From the NCBI GenBank assembly GCA_017651265.1, contig JAGCDO010000039.1:46305-110304 (forward strand): a stretch of DNA of 64,000 bases, read 5' to 3'. The notes beneath the pieces are model-generated. The model did not search any database. It saw nothing but the letters and a program-made list of their open reading frames with translations, and had not been told where the DNA came from. Shown here in pieces: positions 15,338-23,951 of this stretch. The position numbers were made by a program, and so were the translations under genes. This stretch comes from Prevotella sp. (GTDB taxonomy: Bacteria; Bacteroidota; Bacteroidia; Bacteroidales; Bacteroidaceae). How positions within the stretch are numbered: position 1 is the stretch's first letter; every line of letters begins with the position of its first letter.

Positions 15338-16993
15338 ATGAAAAGAAGTATTATTTTTACCCTGTTTCTGGTCTTGGCACTCGCAGCTGAAGCCCAGCCA
15401 CGTCGTAATGCGCAGCCTCGTATCCTGCTGCCAGCAGAGTTAGACAGCACGAGAATCCAGAACCCGATGCTGTGGGCTGATGTGCCCGATCCTGATATCA
15501 TCCGTGTGGATGATACGTTCTATCTTGTCTCTACCACGATGCACCTGATGCCTGGAGCACCGGTGATGGCATCCAAAGACCTCAGAAACTGGGAGACTGT
15601 TGGTTATATCTTTGATAAGCTGACCGACTCACCCAAGTATGATCTGCTGGAAGGAACGGTCTATGGTCGTGGTCAGTGGGCTACCTCGCTGAAGTACCAT
15701 AACGGCCGCTTCTATGCACTGTTGGCACCTAACGAACAGGGTGCCATGGGCGATACCTATATCTTCTCTGCCGAGAAGGCTGCAGGACCGTGGAACCTCG
15801 TATCCAGGATGCGCCATTTCCACGACTGTTCCCTGTTCTTTGATGATGACGGTAGGGTATATGTGATCTATGGCACGGGTGAGATGATGGAGCTGAAACC
15901 CGATCTCTCTGATGTCATTGAAGGAACCTACCAGCATATCTTCCAGCGTGAGGGCGATGAGAACGGACTCCTGGAGGGTTCGCGTATGATCAAGCATAAC
16001 GGTAAGTACTACCTACTGATGATCTCCCAGGCAAACGGTCCTGGAAGGCATCGTCGTGAAGTATGCTACCGTGCAGACGATATTCACGGTCCATACGAGA
16101 AGAACGTGATCCTGGAGAGTGAGTTCAGTACCTTTGGCTATGTGGGACAAGGTACGATTGTGGATACGAAGGATGGCGACTGGTACGGCATCATTTTCCA
16201 GGACCGTGGTGGTGTAGGACGAGTGCTTACGCTCTCTCCCTGTCGTTGGATTGATGGCTGGCCGCTGATTGGTGATGAGAACGGAAAGGTGCCTCTGACC
16301 TTGCGCCCACTGAAGAGTGGCGAACCCGAAACAGCCATCGTGAAGAGTGATGATTTCTCTGATCCCAAACTCGGTCTGCACTGGCAATGGAACCATAATC
16401 CCATTGACAAGGCATGGTCGTTGACTGAGCGACCTGGATTCCTGCGTTTGAAGACCAACCGTGTGGTGGAGAACCTCTATCTGGCTCCGAACACGCTGAC
16501 ACAGCGCATGGAGGGTCCGGCATGCAGTGCCTGTGTCTTGATAGACTATTCGCACATGAAGGATGGCGATAAAGCCGGCTTTGCGGTATTCAACAGCGAT
16601 ACGGGTTCTCTCACCTTGAAGAAAAATGGAAAGAAGGTATATCTGGAGATGGAAGAGCTGTCGGCACAGCTGTCCGACCGTGAGAAGGCGATCACCAAGT
16701 ACGACGAGAAGATGATCTCGGGTGTTGCGCTTTCATCTAAATCATCCAAGGTGTGGTTGCGCATTGATGGTGACTTCAGTCCTGTTCAGCGTGGCGGTAA
16801 GGATGCGGCCAATTTCTACTATAGCCTCGACGGTGAGAATTGGACACAGATCGGTACCAAGGATTACAAGATGCGCTTCGACTGGCGCCGTTTCTTCATG
16901 GGATCAAAGTACAGCATCTTCTGTTATGCTACCAAGAAACAGGGTGGCTACATCGATGTGGATCGGTTTGATTATACTAGAGGTGAGAAGTGA
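15338..16993 (+). CDS. Secreted GH43-family beta-xylosidase/alpha-arabinofuranosidase
   Basis: 551 residues. Signal peptide 1-19 (AEA|QP). The five-bladed propeller starts with DVPDPDIIRVDDTFYLVSTT, which carries the GH43 catalytic Asp and the family Asp-Pro-Asp motif; EGSRMIKHNGKYYLL contains the likely acid Glu. The C-terminal 200 residues form a beta-sandwich with GFAVFNSD and SLDGENWTQIG. It should act on xylo- or arabino-oligosaccharides in the periplasm or outside the cell together with the GH3 enzyme. No SusC/SusD pair is adjacent, so this is not a full PUL. Its last codons (GEK-stop) fall in the R3 repeat element. Confidence 0.9.
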   Translation: MKRSIIFTLFLVLALAAEAQPRRNAQPRILLPAELDSTRIQNPMLWADVPDPDIIRVDDTFYLVSTTMHLMPGAPVMASKDLRNWETVGYIFDKLTDSPKYDLLEGTVYGRGQWATSLKYHNGRFYALLAPNEQGAMGDTYIFSAEKAAGPWNLVSRMRHFHDCSLFFDDDGRVYVIYGTGEMMELKPDLSDVIEGTYQHIFQREGDENGLLEGSRMIKHNGKYYLLMISQANGPGRHRREVCYRADDIHGPYEKNVILESEFSTFGYVGQGTIVDTKDGDWYGIIFQDRGGVGRVLTLSPCRWIDGWPLIGDENGKVPLTLRPLKSGEPETAIVKSDDFSDPKLGLHWQWNHNPIDKAWSLTERPGFLRLKTNRVVENLYLAPNTLTQRMEGPACSACVLIDYSHMKDGDKAGFAVFNSDTGSLTLKKNGKKVYLEMEELSAQLSDREKAITKYDEKMISGVALSSKSSKVWLRIDGDFSPVQRGGKDAANFYYSLDGENWTQIGTKDYKMRFDWRRFFMGSKYSIFCYATKKQGGYIDVDRFDYTRGEK

Positions 16994-17071
16994 GAGGTGA
17001 GAGGTGAGAGAATAGTATATGAGATTGTGGCATTATGATGGTAATCTCTGACCTCTCACCTCTCACCTCTA
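16981..17071. repeat. R3 hairpin element, copy 1 (AGAGGTGAGA arms)
   Basis: A ~91-bp element with purine arms AGAGGTGAGAAGTGAGAGG and pyrimidine arms CTCTCACCTCTCACCTCT around a core that contains GAATAGTATATGAGAT and TGGTAATCTCTGA. It begins over the GH43 stop codon. A second copy with a matching core is at 19154-19262. Confidence 0.8.
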
Positions 17072-17080
17072 ATAATCCAT

Positions 17081-19156
17081 ATGAATAAATATAGAGAATT
17101 CAACAAGCGCGAAGCCCTGAAGTTTACGCAGTTCAGTAACAAGGGCTATGCACTCTTCTCTTGTCTGGGGAAGGTGGTACTTGTTGGTGTCCTCAGCGTC
17201 CCTACGCTCACTTATGCGAAGGCCGACGGTGTGAGTACGGATACCGACAAGGTGGACTCCACCACCTGGAAGACCAATAGGGAGGTAGTGCTCGATGGGG
17301 TCGAAGTAACCGGCTCGCGTGCTCCGCTTACCTTAGGGCAAGCGGCGAGAATGGTAGTTGTACTGGACCGTGATCAGATTGCGCAGGCGCCAGTACAGAG
17401 TGTTAACGATTTGCTGAAATACGCCGTCGGCGTGGATGTCAGACAGCGGGCCCCATTGGGTGCGCAGACCGACATCAGTATCCGGGGAGGCACCTCAGAG
17501 CAAATCACCATCCTGCTCAACGGCATCAATATCTGTGATCCCCAGACGGGACATAATGCCTTTGATCTTCCTGTTGACATCAGTGACATTGAGCGTATCG
17601 AAGTGCTGGAAGGACCGGCAGGGCGCGTCTTTGGCACTTCCTCTCTGCTGGGAGCTATCAATGTGGTGACGAAGATGCCCAAGCAGACCAGTGCCGATGT
17701 GCATGCTGAAGGGGGTTCCTTCGGCTATCTCTCATCGGGTGCACGAGGGAACTGGCTGTACGGCAAATGGAACAACCAAGTGAGCGGCAGCTATGCCCGT
17801 AGTGATGGCTACAGTCGTTCAATGGATGGTGGTCTGAATGCTGGTTTCGAAGGCAGTAAGCTGTTCTACCAAGGACAGTATGAAGACGATGCCTTGCGGG
17901 TCAGCTGGCATGCGGGAGTCCGCATGAAAGGGTGGGGCAGCAGTACGTCGTATGCCACTCCGAAATGGAAGGCAGATAACCAGTTTGAGCATACCGATAA
18001 GATCTACACGGCCATTCAGGCAGAGACGAAGCAGGGCACCTTCCATTTCCATCCTTCCATCTATTGGAACCAGAGTCGTGATCGCTATGAAGGCTACCAC
18101 GGTCAACCGGAAATAATGAAGTATAATTATAATAGGAGTAATGTCTGCGGCGTGAACCTGAACAGCTATTTCGACTGGGTTGGCGGGCGCACTGCCTTTG
18201 GGGCTGAGTTCCGCAATGAAGACTTGGTGAGCGGAAACCTCGGGGAACCCTTGCATACACCCGTTCATATCCATGGAACCGACCGTGACTATACCCTCGG
18301 ACTGAACCGTACGAACATGAGTTTCCACTTGGAGCATAACATCCTGTTGCGGCAGTTCACGCTCTCTGCGGGCTTCATCGCCGTGAAGAACACGTGGAAC
18401 GAGATGCCGTTCAAGGTATATCCGGGTATGGATATGAGCTACCGTCTGGGGAATCATTGGAAGGTATATGCCTCTTATAACTCGTCGTTGCGCATGCCGT
18501 CGTTCACGGAACTGTACTATAGCGTGGGCGGTCATAAGGCCGACAAATACCTGAAACCAGAGGAACTGCATGCCGTGGAAGGTGGTGTGAAATACCTCTC
18601 GCGTGTGGTTACCGCCAGTGCCAGCGTGTTCCACCATCATAGCAGGAACATGATCGACTGGATTCTTGATACCTCCGTGACCGATCCGGTATGGGAAAGT
18701 GTGAACCATACGAAGGTGAACACCATGGGATTCGAGACATCCTTAGCTGTTGATTTACAGCAGCTATGGACTAATCAGCAGTTCCTGAAATCATGGCGGG
18801 TGGCCTATACCTACCTGAATGAGGATAAGAAGGCAGGAGAGCATATCCAGTCGCAGTATTCCTTGGAGTACCTTCGTCACAAGCTGACAGCCTCCTTGCA
18901 ACTGCATCTGATCTCGTATCTGGATATGGGCATCAACTACCGCTTCCAGGACCGTGTGGGCAGCTATACCAATCTGGAAGGAGAAACCAAGAACTACTCC
19001 CCCTATGGTATTACCGATGTGCGTCTATCCTGGAACCATCCGCGCTACACGGTGTATGTAGAGGGTAACAATCTCTTCGACAAGAAATATGTGGATTACG
19101 GATTGGTGCCACAGCCGGGACTTTGGATTAATTCTGGCATAAAATGCTATTTTTAG
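17081..19156 (+). CDS. TonB-dependent receptor, BtuB-like
   Basis: 691 residues, without the SusC regulatory domain. A long N-terminal segment (1-47) ends in a signal-like TLTYA. The plug (about 85-200) contains VNDLLKYAVGVDVRQR, SIRGGTSEQITILLNG and IERIEVLEGPAGRVFG. The 22-strand barrel ends in a terminal Phe (KCYF), the usual assembly signal. Size and plug resemble BtuB/cobalamin-type receptors of Bacteroidota, but no cobalamin riboswitch or btu genes were seen, so the ligand stays open. The gene is bracketed by two copies of the R3 element, and its stop codon is at the edge of the second. Confidence 0.85.
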   Translation: MNKYREFNKREALKFTQFSNKGYALFSCLGKVVLVGVLSVPTLTYAKADGVSTDTDKVDSTTWKTNREVVLDGVEVTGSRAPLTLGQAARMVVVLDRDQIAQAPVQSVNDLLKYAVGVDVRQRAPLGAQTDISIRGGTSEQITILLNGINICDPQTGHNAFDLPVDISDIERIEVLEGPAGRVFGTSSLLGAINVVTKMPKQTSADVHAEGGSFGYLSSGARGNWLYGKWNNQVSGSYARSDGYSRSMDGGLNAGFEGSKLFYQGQYEDDALRVSWHAGVRMKGWGSSTSYATPKWKADNQFEHTDKIYTAIQAETKQGTFHFHPSIYWNQSRDRYEGYHGQPEIMKYNYNRSNVCGVNLNSYFDWVGGRTAFGAEFRNEDLVSGNLGEPLHTPVHIHGTDRDYTLGLNRTNMSFHLEHNILLRQFTLSAGFIAVKNTWNEMPFKVYPGMDMSYRLGNHWKVYASYNSSLRMPSFTELYYSVGGHKADKYLKPEELHAVEGGVKYLSRVVTASASVFHHHSRNMIDWILDTSVTDPVWESVNHTKVNTMGFETSLAVDLQQLWTNQQFLKSWRVAYTYLNEDKKAGEHIQSQYSLEYLRHKLTASLQLHLISYLDMGINYRFQDRVGSYTNLEGETKNYSPYGITDVRLSWNHPRYTVYVEGNNLFDKKYVDYGLVPQPGLWINSGIKCYF

Positions 19157-19262
19157 AGGTGAGAAGTGAGAGGTTAGAGGTGAGAGAATAGTATTTGAGA
19201 TGATGGCAATATGAACTATATGGTAATCTCTCACCTCTCACTTCTCACCCCTCACCTCTTAT
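19154..19262. repeat. R3 hairpin element, copy 2
   Basis: A ~109-bp copy of the element at 16981-17071 in the same orientation, again starting with AGAGGTGAGAAGTGAGAGG at a stop codon and ending in CTCACCTCT. Its core keeps GAATAGTATTTGAGAT and TGGTAATCTCT. It separates the receptor from the convergent radA gene. Confidence 0.8.
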
Positions 19263-19265
19263 TAT

Positions 19266-20690
19266 CTACCCAAACAACTCCCTGAGTGCCTCTTCCACTT
19301 TCCGAACTGGATGCAGTTCAATCTTGAACTTCTTCGTGTTCAGTCCGGAAAGGTTATTTTTGGGGATGATCATGTGCTGGAAGCCCAGTTTCTCGGCTTC
19401 AGCGATGCGCTGTTCGATGCGGTTGACCGGTCGTACCTCCCCGCTCAGGCCTACCTCACCTGCCATACACCATCCGCTTTCAATGGGAGTATCAACATTA
19501 CTCGATAATACAGCAGCAATAACACTCAGGTCCATGGCGAGGTCGGTTACCCTTAAACCGCCGGCAATATTGATAAACACATCTTTCTGCATCAGTTTGA
19601 AACCTACCCGTTTCTCCAACACTGCCAACAGCATGTTCAGTCGGCGCTGGTCGAACCCGGTAGCCGAACGCTGGGGCGTACCATAGGCGGCAGAGGAAAC
19701 CAAGGCCTGAGTTTCCACAAGGAACGGACGGATACCTTCAATGGCTGAAGAGATGGCAATACCACTCAGTCCGTCATGATCCTGTGTCAGCAACAGCTCC
19801 GATGGGTTGCTCACCTGACGGAGTCCGCTTTCCTGCATCTCGTAGATGCCTAATTCCGATGTACTGCCAAAGCGGTTCTTGATGCTCCGCAGGATGCGGT
19901 ACATATAATGCTGGTCACCTTCGAACTGGATAACTGTATCCACGATATGCTCTAAGATCTTCGGTCCTGCCAGTGTTCCCTCCTTGGTGATATGACCGAT
20001 CAGGATGACGGGTACGCCACTCGACTTGGCAAAGCGGAGCAGGGCAGAGGCACATTCGCGTACCTGAGAGATACTTCCCGGTGAGCTCTCCACATCCTCG
20101 GTGGAGATGGTCTGAATGGAGTCAATCACCACCAGTTCGGGCTGCACTTCCTTGATATGGTCAAAGATAGCTTCGAGAGAGTTCTCACACAAAATAAGGA
20201 AGTTCTCAAGAGAAGAATGTAATTGTCCATTATCCATTGTCAATTGTCCATTGCTTAAAATGCGCTCTGCGCGCATTTTAAGCTGGTGTGCACTCTCCTC
20301 ACCGCTTACATACAACACCTTTTTCTCGGGCATACGGAGGGCAGTCTGCAACGAAAGAGTACTCTTTCCAATACCTGGCTCACCACCCAAAAGGACGATA
20401 CTGCCAGGAACCAATCCGCCACCTAACACGCGGTTCAGCTCCTCGTCGTGCATATCAACTCTTGGTTCATCTTTTGCTGATATCTCTCTGAGTCGCAACA
20501 CCTTGGCTGTATTGCCACCTCTGCTGGAAATAGACCCACCACCAAAGCTCCCTCTTCCTTTGGAGGGGGATGAAGGGACGCTGATTTCCTTGAAGGTGTT
20601 CCATTGTCCGCAGGCCGGACACTTACCGATCCACTTCGCTGATTCCTGTCCGCAGTTCTCGCAGACGTATGCTATCTTGTCTTTTGCCAT
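19266..20690 (-). CDS. radA: DNA repair protein RadA (Sms)
   Basis: 474 residues from ATG at 20690, nine bases inside the longest frame. The zinc finger CENCG...CPACG is at 10-28; the Walker A motif GGEPGIGKST is at 102-111; the RadA-specific KNRFG is present; the C-terminal Lon-like domain follows. RadA is a RecA-like ATPase that drives branch migration in recombinational repair. Residues about 146-158 (SNGQLTMDNGQLH) are encoded by an R1-type repeat at 20219-20254 and are absent from ordinary RadA proteins as far as I can recall. Promoter box TATTTTTGC (complement of 20708-20716). Confidence 0.95.
   Translation of the reverse strand: MAKDKIAYVCENCGQESAKWIGKCPACGQWNTFKEISVPSSPSKGRGSFGGGSISSRGGNTAKVLRLREISAKDEPRVDMHDEELNRVLGGGLVPGSIVLLGGEPGIGKSTLSLQTALRMPEKKVLYVSGEESAHQLKMRAERILSNGQLTMDNGQLHSSLENFLILCENSLEAIFDHIKEVQPELVVIDSIQTISTEDVESSPGSISQVRECASALLRFAKSSGVPVILIGHITKEGTLAGPKILEHIVDTVIQFEGDQHYMYRILRSIKNRFGSTSELGIYEMQESGLRQVSNPSELLLTQDHDGLSGIAISSAIEGIRPFLVETQALVSSAAYGTPQRSATGFDQRRLNMLLAVLEKRVGFKLMQKDVFINIAGGLRVTDLAMDLSVIAAVLSSNVDTPIESGWCMAGEVGLSGEVRPVNRIEQRIAEAEKLGFQHMIIPKNNLSGLNTKKFKIELHPVRKVEEALRELFG
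20219..20254. repeat. R1-type repeat inside radA
   Basis: AATTGTCCATTATCCATTG units within the radA frame. They are translated in frame as SNGQLTMDNGQL. Confidence 0.75.
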
Positions 20691-20800
20691 ATCTCTCAAT
20701 TATTTCTGCAAAAATACAAAAAAAACTGAAATACGCTCCACGAATCATACTTATTTTACGAATTCTTTTGTCAGTACTTTCGTAATACAAAATAAATGAT

Positions 20801-20809
20801 TACTTTTGC
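20801..20809 (+). promoter_or_regulatory. Promoter -7 box of the lipoprotein/TPR unit
   Basis: TACTTTTGC 22 bp before the ATG at 20831. Confidence 0.6.
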
Positions 20810-20830
20810 ATCGCCCTTAAAGGTTATGCA

Positions 20831-21742
20831 ATGAGGAGATATTTTGTATTCATGATATTGAGTCTGTTTCTTTTCTCATGCGGGAAATCGTATGAGGAAC
20901 AGAAACGTTTGTCACGGGCTGAGAAGGCACGACTGGCGAAAGAAGATTCGCTGGCATTGAAGGTGGGTACGTTACCTACACTCGACTGTCTGCCGCTCTT
21001 CGTGGCCTACGATCATCATTTCTTCGAGAAGTATGGTGAAGACGTGCGCGTCAAGCCCTATCAGTCGCAGATTGACTGTGACGATGCCTTACTGAAAGGG
21101 AAGATCGAAGGGAATGTCACCGATGTAGTGCGGGCCCAGCGTATGCGTCATAGAGGCACGGCCCTACGGTATGTATCTTCCACCAATGCCTATTGGCAGC
21201 TGTTCGGTAACCGTTTGTCACGTATCCACGAGCTGAAGCAACTACAGGATAAGATGGTGGGCATGGCCCGCTATTCTGTGACCGATATGCTGACCTCCAT
21301 GGCCGTTGACAGTGCCAAGCTCAAGTCGGAATATGTGTTCCGTATCCAGATCAACGATCCTGTCATCCGTCTGCGAATGCTGGTCAACAACGAACTCGAT
21401 GCAATGTTCTTCACGGAGCCGCAGGCAACAGCGGCACGTATTCAGAAACACCCCATACTGATGGATTCGCGGAAAAAGGACCTCCGTATGGGAGTCATCG
21501 TGTTCAAGGAGAAAGCCATTGCCGACAAGCGTCGCCAGAAACAACTCACCGCTTTTATCAAAGCTTATAATGAGGCCTGCGATAGCATCAATCAGCGCGG
21601 TATGGCCTTCTATGGCGACATTATTAAGAAATACACCAAGGCAGATGACCGTACCGTGAAGGCTCTGCCGGTATTGAAGTTCGAACATGCCAAGGCACCT
21701 CGTCAGAAGGATCTTGACCGTGCCGACCAATGGTTGAAATAG
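20831..21742 (+). CDS. Lipoprotein with type-2 periplasmic-binding-like domain
   Basis: 303 residues. Lipoprotein signal 1-17 with lipobox FLFSC (Cys17). The mature part looks like an SsuA/THI5/NMT1-type binding protein: LKVGTLPTLDCLPLFVAYDHHFFEKYGEDVRV in parts (GTLPTLDCLP, ALLKGKIEGNVTDVV), then RLRMLVNNELDAMFFTEPQA. These proteins usually bind small organic ligands, but there is no ABC permease or ATPase here. One base separates it from the TPR gene, so the two form an operon. Ligand unknown; a regulatory or outer-surface role is possible. Confidence 0.75.
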   Translation: MRRYFVFMILSLFLFSCGKSYEEQKRLSRAEKARLAKEDSLALKVGTLPTLDCLPLFVAYDHHFFEKYGEDVRVKPYQSQIDCDDALLKGKIEGNVTDVVRAQRMRHRGTALRYVSSTNAYWQLFGNRLSRIHELKQLQDKMVGMARYSVTDMLTSMAVDSAKLKSEYVFRIQINDPVIRLRMLVNNELDAMFFTEPQATAARIQKHPILMDSRKKDLRMGVIVFKEKAIADKRRQKQLTAFIKAYNEACDSINQRGMAFYGDIIKKYTKADDRTVKALPVLKFEHAKAPRQKDLDRADQWLK

Positions 21743-21743
21743 T

Positions 21744-23915
21744 ATGAGTACAGTAACGAAAGATCAATTGTCTGAGATACCCCAGCTGATAGCCAGTCGC
21801 CAGTTGCGGAAAGCCATTGCTGTGCTGCGTACTTACGTAACTGACCATCCTTTTGATGGTGCCATGGATGTTATCAACGGAATAGAAAATGACTACCGGT
21901 TGATGCTCGACTATGCCCGACAGGGCTATAGCGATCCTTCGCGAGAGCAGCTGTATGTGCATCTGCAGAAACGTCTGTACCGCCTGTGTCAGGCCATGAG
22001 GATTCGAGAAGCCAAGGACAGACTGTTGTTCTTCTCGGATGCTGATGCTGCGATTAGTTCCGGTTCCCTTCCTGATGTGCGGACCAAAGAGCGGTTAGAG
22101 GACTATGTCTCGGGGTTGGCGATGCTGTCGTTGGAGCCTGAGGAGGAACGGAAGACAAAGGCTGCCGCCTTGTATCGTGGACACCATGCATTACTGAATG
22201 AGTTGTTCAGTCGACTGATTGTCTCCTTCCCATGGAGTGAGGGTGATCAGAAGTTCTACGAGGACCTGCTTCTTTCGCCTACCATTGATAGGATGGATGT
22301 GATGGTATTGGTGAGCGCCTTGATGCTCTCCACCATCCAGACCTTCGATGTCCAGAAGTTTGCTACTTTGTTACATGTTTATCTGCGCACCAATGATGAG
22401 TATGTTCGTCAGCGGGCGCTGGTGGGCTGGACCTTTGCGTTGGGCAGTGATGAGCAGGTAACCGATGAGCCTACCATGATGGTCAGGGATGCCTGTCAGG
22501 ACCCGAAGGTGGTACAGGATGTGCTGGATCTGCAGAAACAGTTGGTTTATTGCATCAATACCCGTCAGGACAACGAGAAGATCCAGCAGGATATCATCCC
22601 TACCTTGATGAAGAACCAGAATTTCTCCATCTCCCGAGATGGTATCATCACCGAGAAGGAAGACCATTCACTGGAAGATATCCTCAACCCCAATGCCGAA
22701 GAAGAGCGGATGGAGGAGATGGAAGAGAGCATCCAGAAGATGGTGGAGATGCAGAAGGCCGGATCAGATATCTATTTCGGTGGTTTCTCGCACATGAAAC
22801 GGTTCCCGTTCTTCCATAAAGCAGTGAACTGGTTCTGTCCGTTCTATGTGGAGCATCCTGCCTTGTCGGGATTATCCGACAAGCTCGGCACCACAGGGTT
22901 CATGTCCAATCTGGTGCAGCACGGTCCTTTCTGCGACAGCGATAAGTATTCTTTCGTGTTGGCCTTGTCGAGCATCGTTGACCGCCTGCCCAATGATATC
23001 AAGGAGATGATGGGCAGTGCTGAGGCTTTAGGTCCTATGATGGACGAGGAGCAGATGAAGGATGCTACGTATATCCGCAGGATGTACCTGCAGGACCAGT
23101 ATCGTTTCTATTGCTTGTATGACAGGGGTAGGGGACTGCAGAATCCTTTTGCCAACGATAGGATCGTGTTTGTTTCGCATCCTGCTTTCCAGCAGACTGA
23201 TGTGGCGAAACACTATCCCGATCTCTGTGTGTTCTTTGCCAAGCACCGTTGTGCAGAGGCCTTCAGACAGTTACAAGAGGCAAGTAAGCCTTATCTGGAC
23301 TTATCGCACCGTCTGTTCTATGCCTTATGGTCGTTGGATAGCGGACAGGTGCCACAGGCAATCACCCTCCTCGAGGAGGTGCTGCGTGAACAGCCCGATC
23401 ATGAGCAGGCAAAACGCTATCTGGCCCGTGCCTATTATCAGCAGGATGACTTCCAGCGAGCTTGTGCTGTTTACGAAGAACTGTATCAATCATATCCAGA
23501 GAAATCGTCTTATGCCCTGAACTATGGTATCACCCTTTCCAAGAACGGTCGTTTCGATGATGCCGTGCGCGTTCTCTTCCAATTGGATTTCGAGCATCCG
23601 TCACAGCATGTCACCCGTGGATTGGCATGGGCGCTGATGGGACAGAAAAAGCTGGACCAGGCAGAACGGGAGTATGAGAAACTGCTGGCAGCAGAACCTG
23701 CTCCCATTGATTATCTGAATGCAGGGTATTGTCAGTGGCTGAAAGGAAATATCCGTAAGGCTGCAGAGGCGTTCCGCACCTTCTTGAGGTTGCAACAGGA
23801 GGCAGGTAATCAGGCTGACCTTCATGAAGAGATGATGAAGGATCAGGCCTTGTTGCGTGCTTATTCCATTTCGGAAATCGACATGGGAATCATGTGCGAC
23901 GTGGTAGCGGAGTAG
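21744..23915 (+). CDS. Large TPR-repeat protein of unknown function
   Basis: 723 residues with no signal peptide. The C-terminal third (about 500-690) has several TPR-like helical pairs, for example GQVPQAITLLEEVLREQPDHEQAKRYLA (in parts: QAITLLEEVL, EQAKRYLARAYY), DFQRACAVYEEL, RFDDAVRVLFQL and KLDQAEREYEKLLAAEP. The N-terminal two thirds are helical without a recognised domain. The close link (1 bp) with the lipoprotein is seen in the sequence. A cytoplasmic scaffolding role is typical of TPR proteins but not shown here. Confidence 0.8.
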   Translation: MSTVTKDQLSEIPQLIASRQLRKAIAVLRTYVTDHPFDGAMDVINGIENDYRLMLDYARQGYSDPSREQLYVHLQKRLYRLCQAMRIREAKDRLLFFSDADAAISSGSLPDVRTKERLEDYVSGLAMLSLEPEEERKTKAAALYRGHHALLNELFSRLIVSFPWSEGDQKFYEDLLLSPTIDRMDVMVLVSALMLSTIQTFDVQKFATLLHVYLRTNDEYVRQRALVGWTFALGSDEQVTDEPTMMVRDACQDPKVVQDVLDLQKQLVYCINTRQDNEKIQQDIIPTLMKNQNFSISRDGIITEKEDHSLEDILNPNAEEERMEEMEESIQKMVEMQKAGSDIYFGGFSHMKRFPFFHKAVNWFCPFYVEHPALSGLSDKLGTTGFMSNLVQHGPFCDSDKYSFVLALSSIVDRLPNDIKEMMGSAEALGPMMDEEQMKDATYIRRMYLQDQYRFYCLYDRGRGLQNPFANDRIVFVSHPAFQQTDVAKHYPDLCVFFAKHRCAEAFRQLQEASKPYLDLSHRLFYALWSLDSGQVPQAITLLEEVLREQPDHEQAKRYLARAYYQQDDFQRACAVYEELYQSYPEKSSYALNYGITLSKNGRFDDAVRVLFQLDFEHPSQHVTRGLAWALMGQKKLDQAEREYEKLLAAEPAPIDYLNAGYCQWLKGNIRKAAEAFRTFLRLQQEAGNQADLHEEMMKDQALLRAYSISEIDMGIMCDVVAE

Positions 23916-23916
23916 G

Positions 23917-23951
23917 CAAGAAGCAAGAGGCAAGAAGCAAGAAGCAAGAAT
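23917..23951. repeat. AAGAAGCAAG-type dispersed repeat (R7)
   Basis: Four copies of GCAAGAAGCAAGA with variants begin right after the TPR gene stop codon and run into the end of the convergent gene. Confidence 0.7.

Noticed and set aside
12701-16993. Full polysaccharide utilisation locus around the GH3/GH43 pair
   Set aside because: No SusC/SusD pair or hybrid two-component regulator is adjacent; the nearest receptor lacks the SusC domain.
16994-17080. Cobalamin riboswitch in front of the BtuB-like gene
   Set aside because: The 87-bp gap is filled by the R3 repeat and has no B12-box-like conserved sequence.
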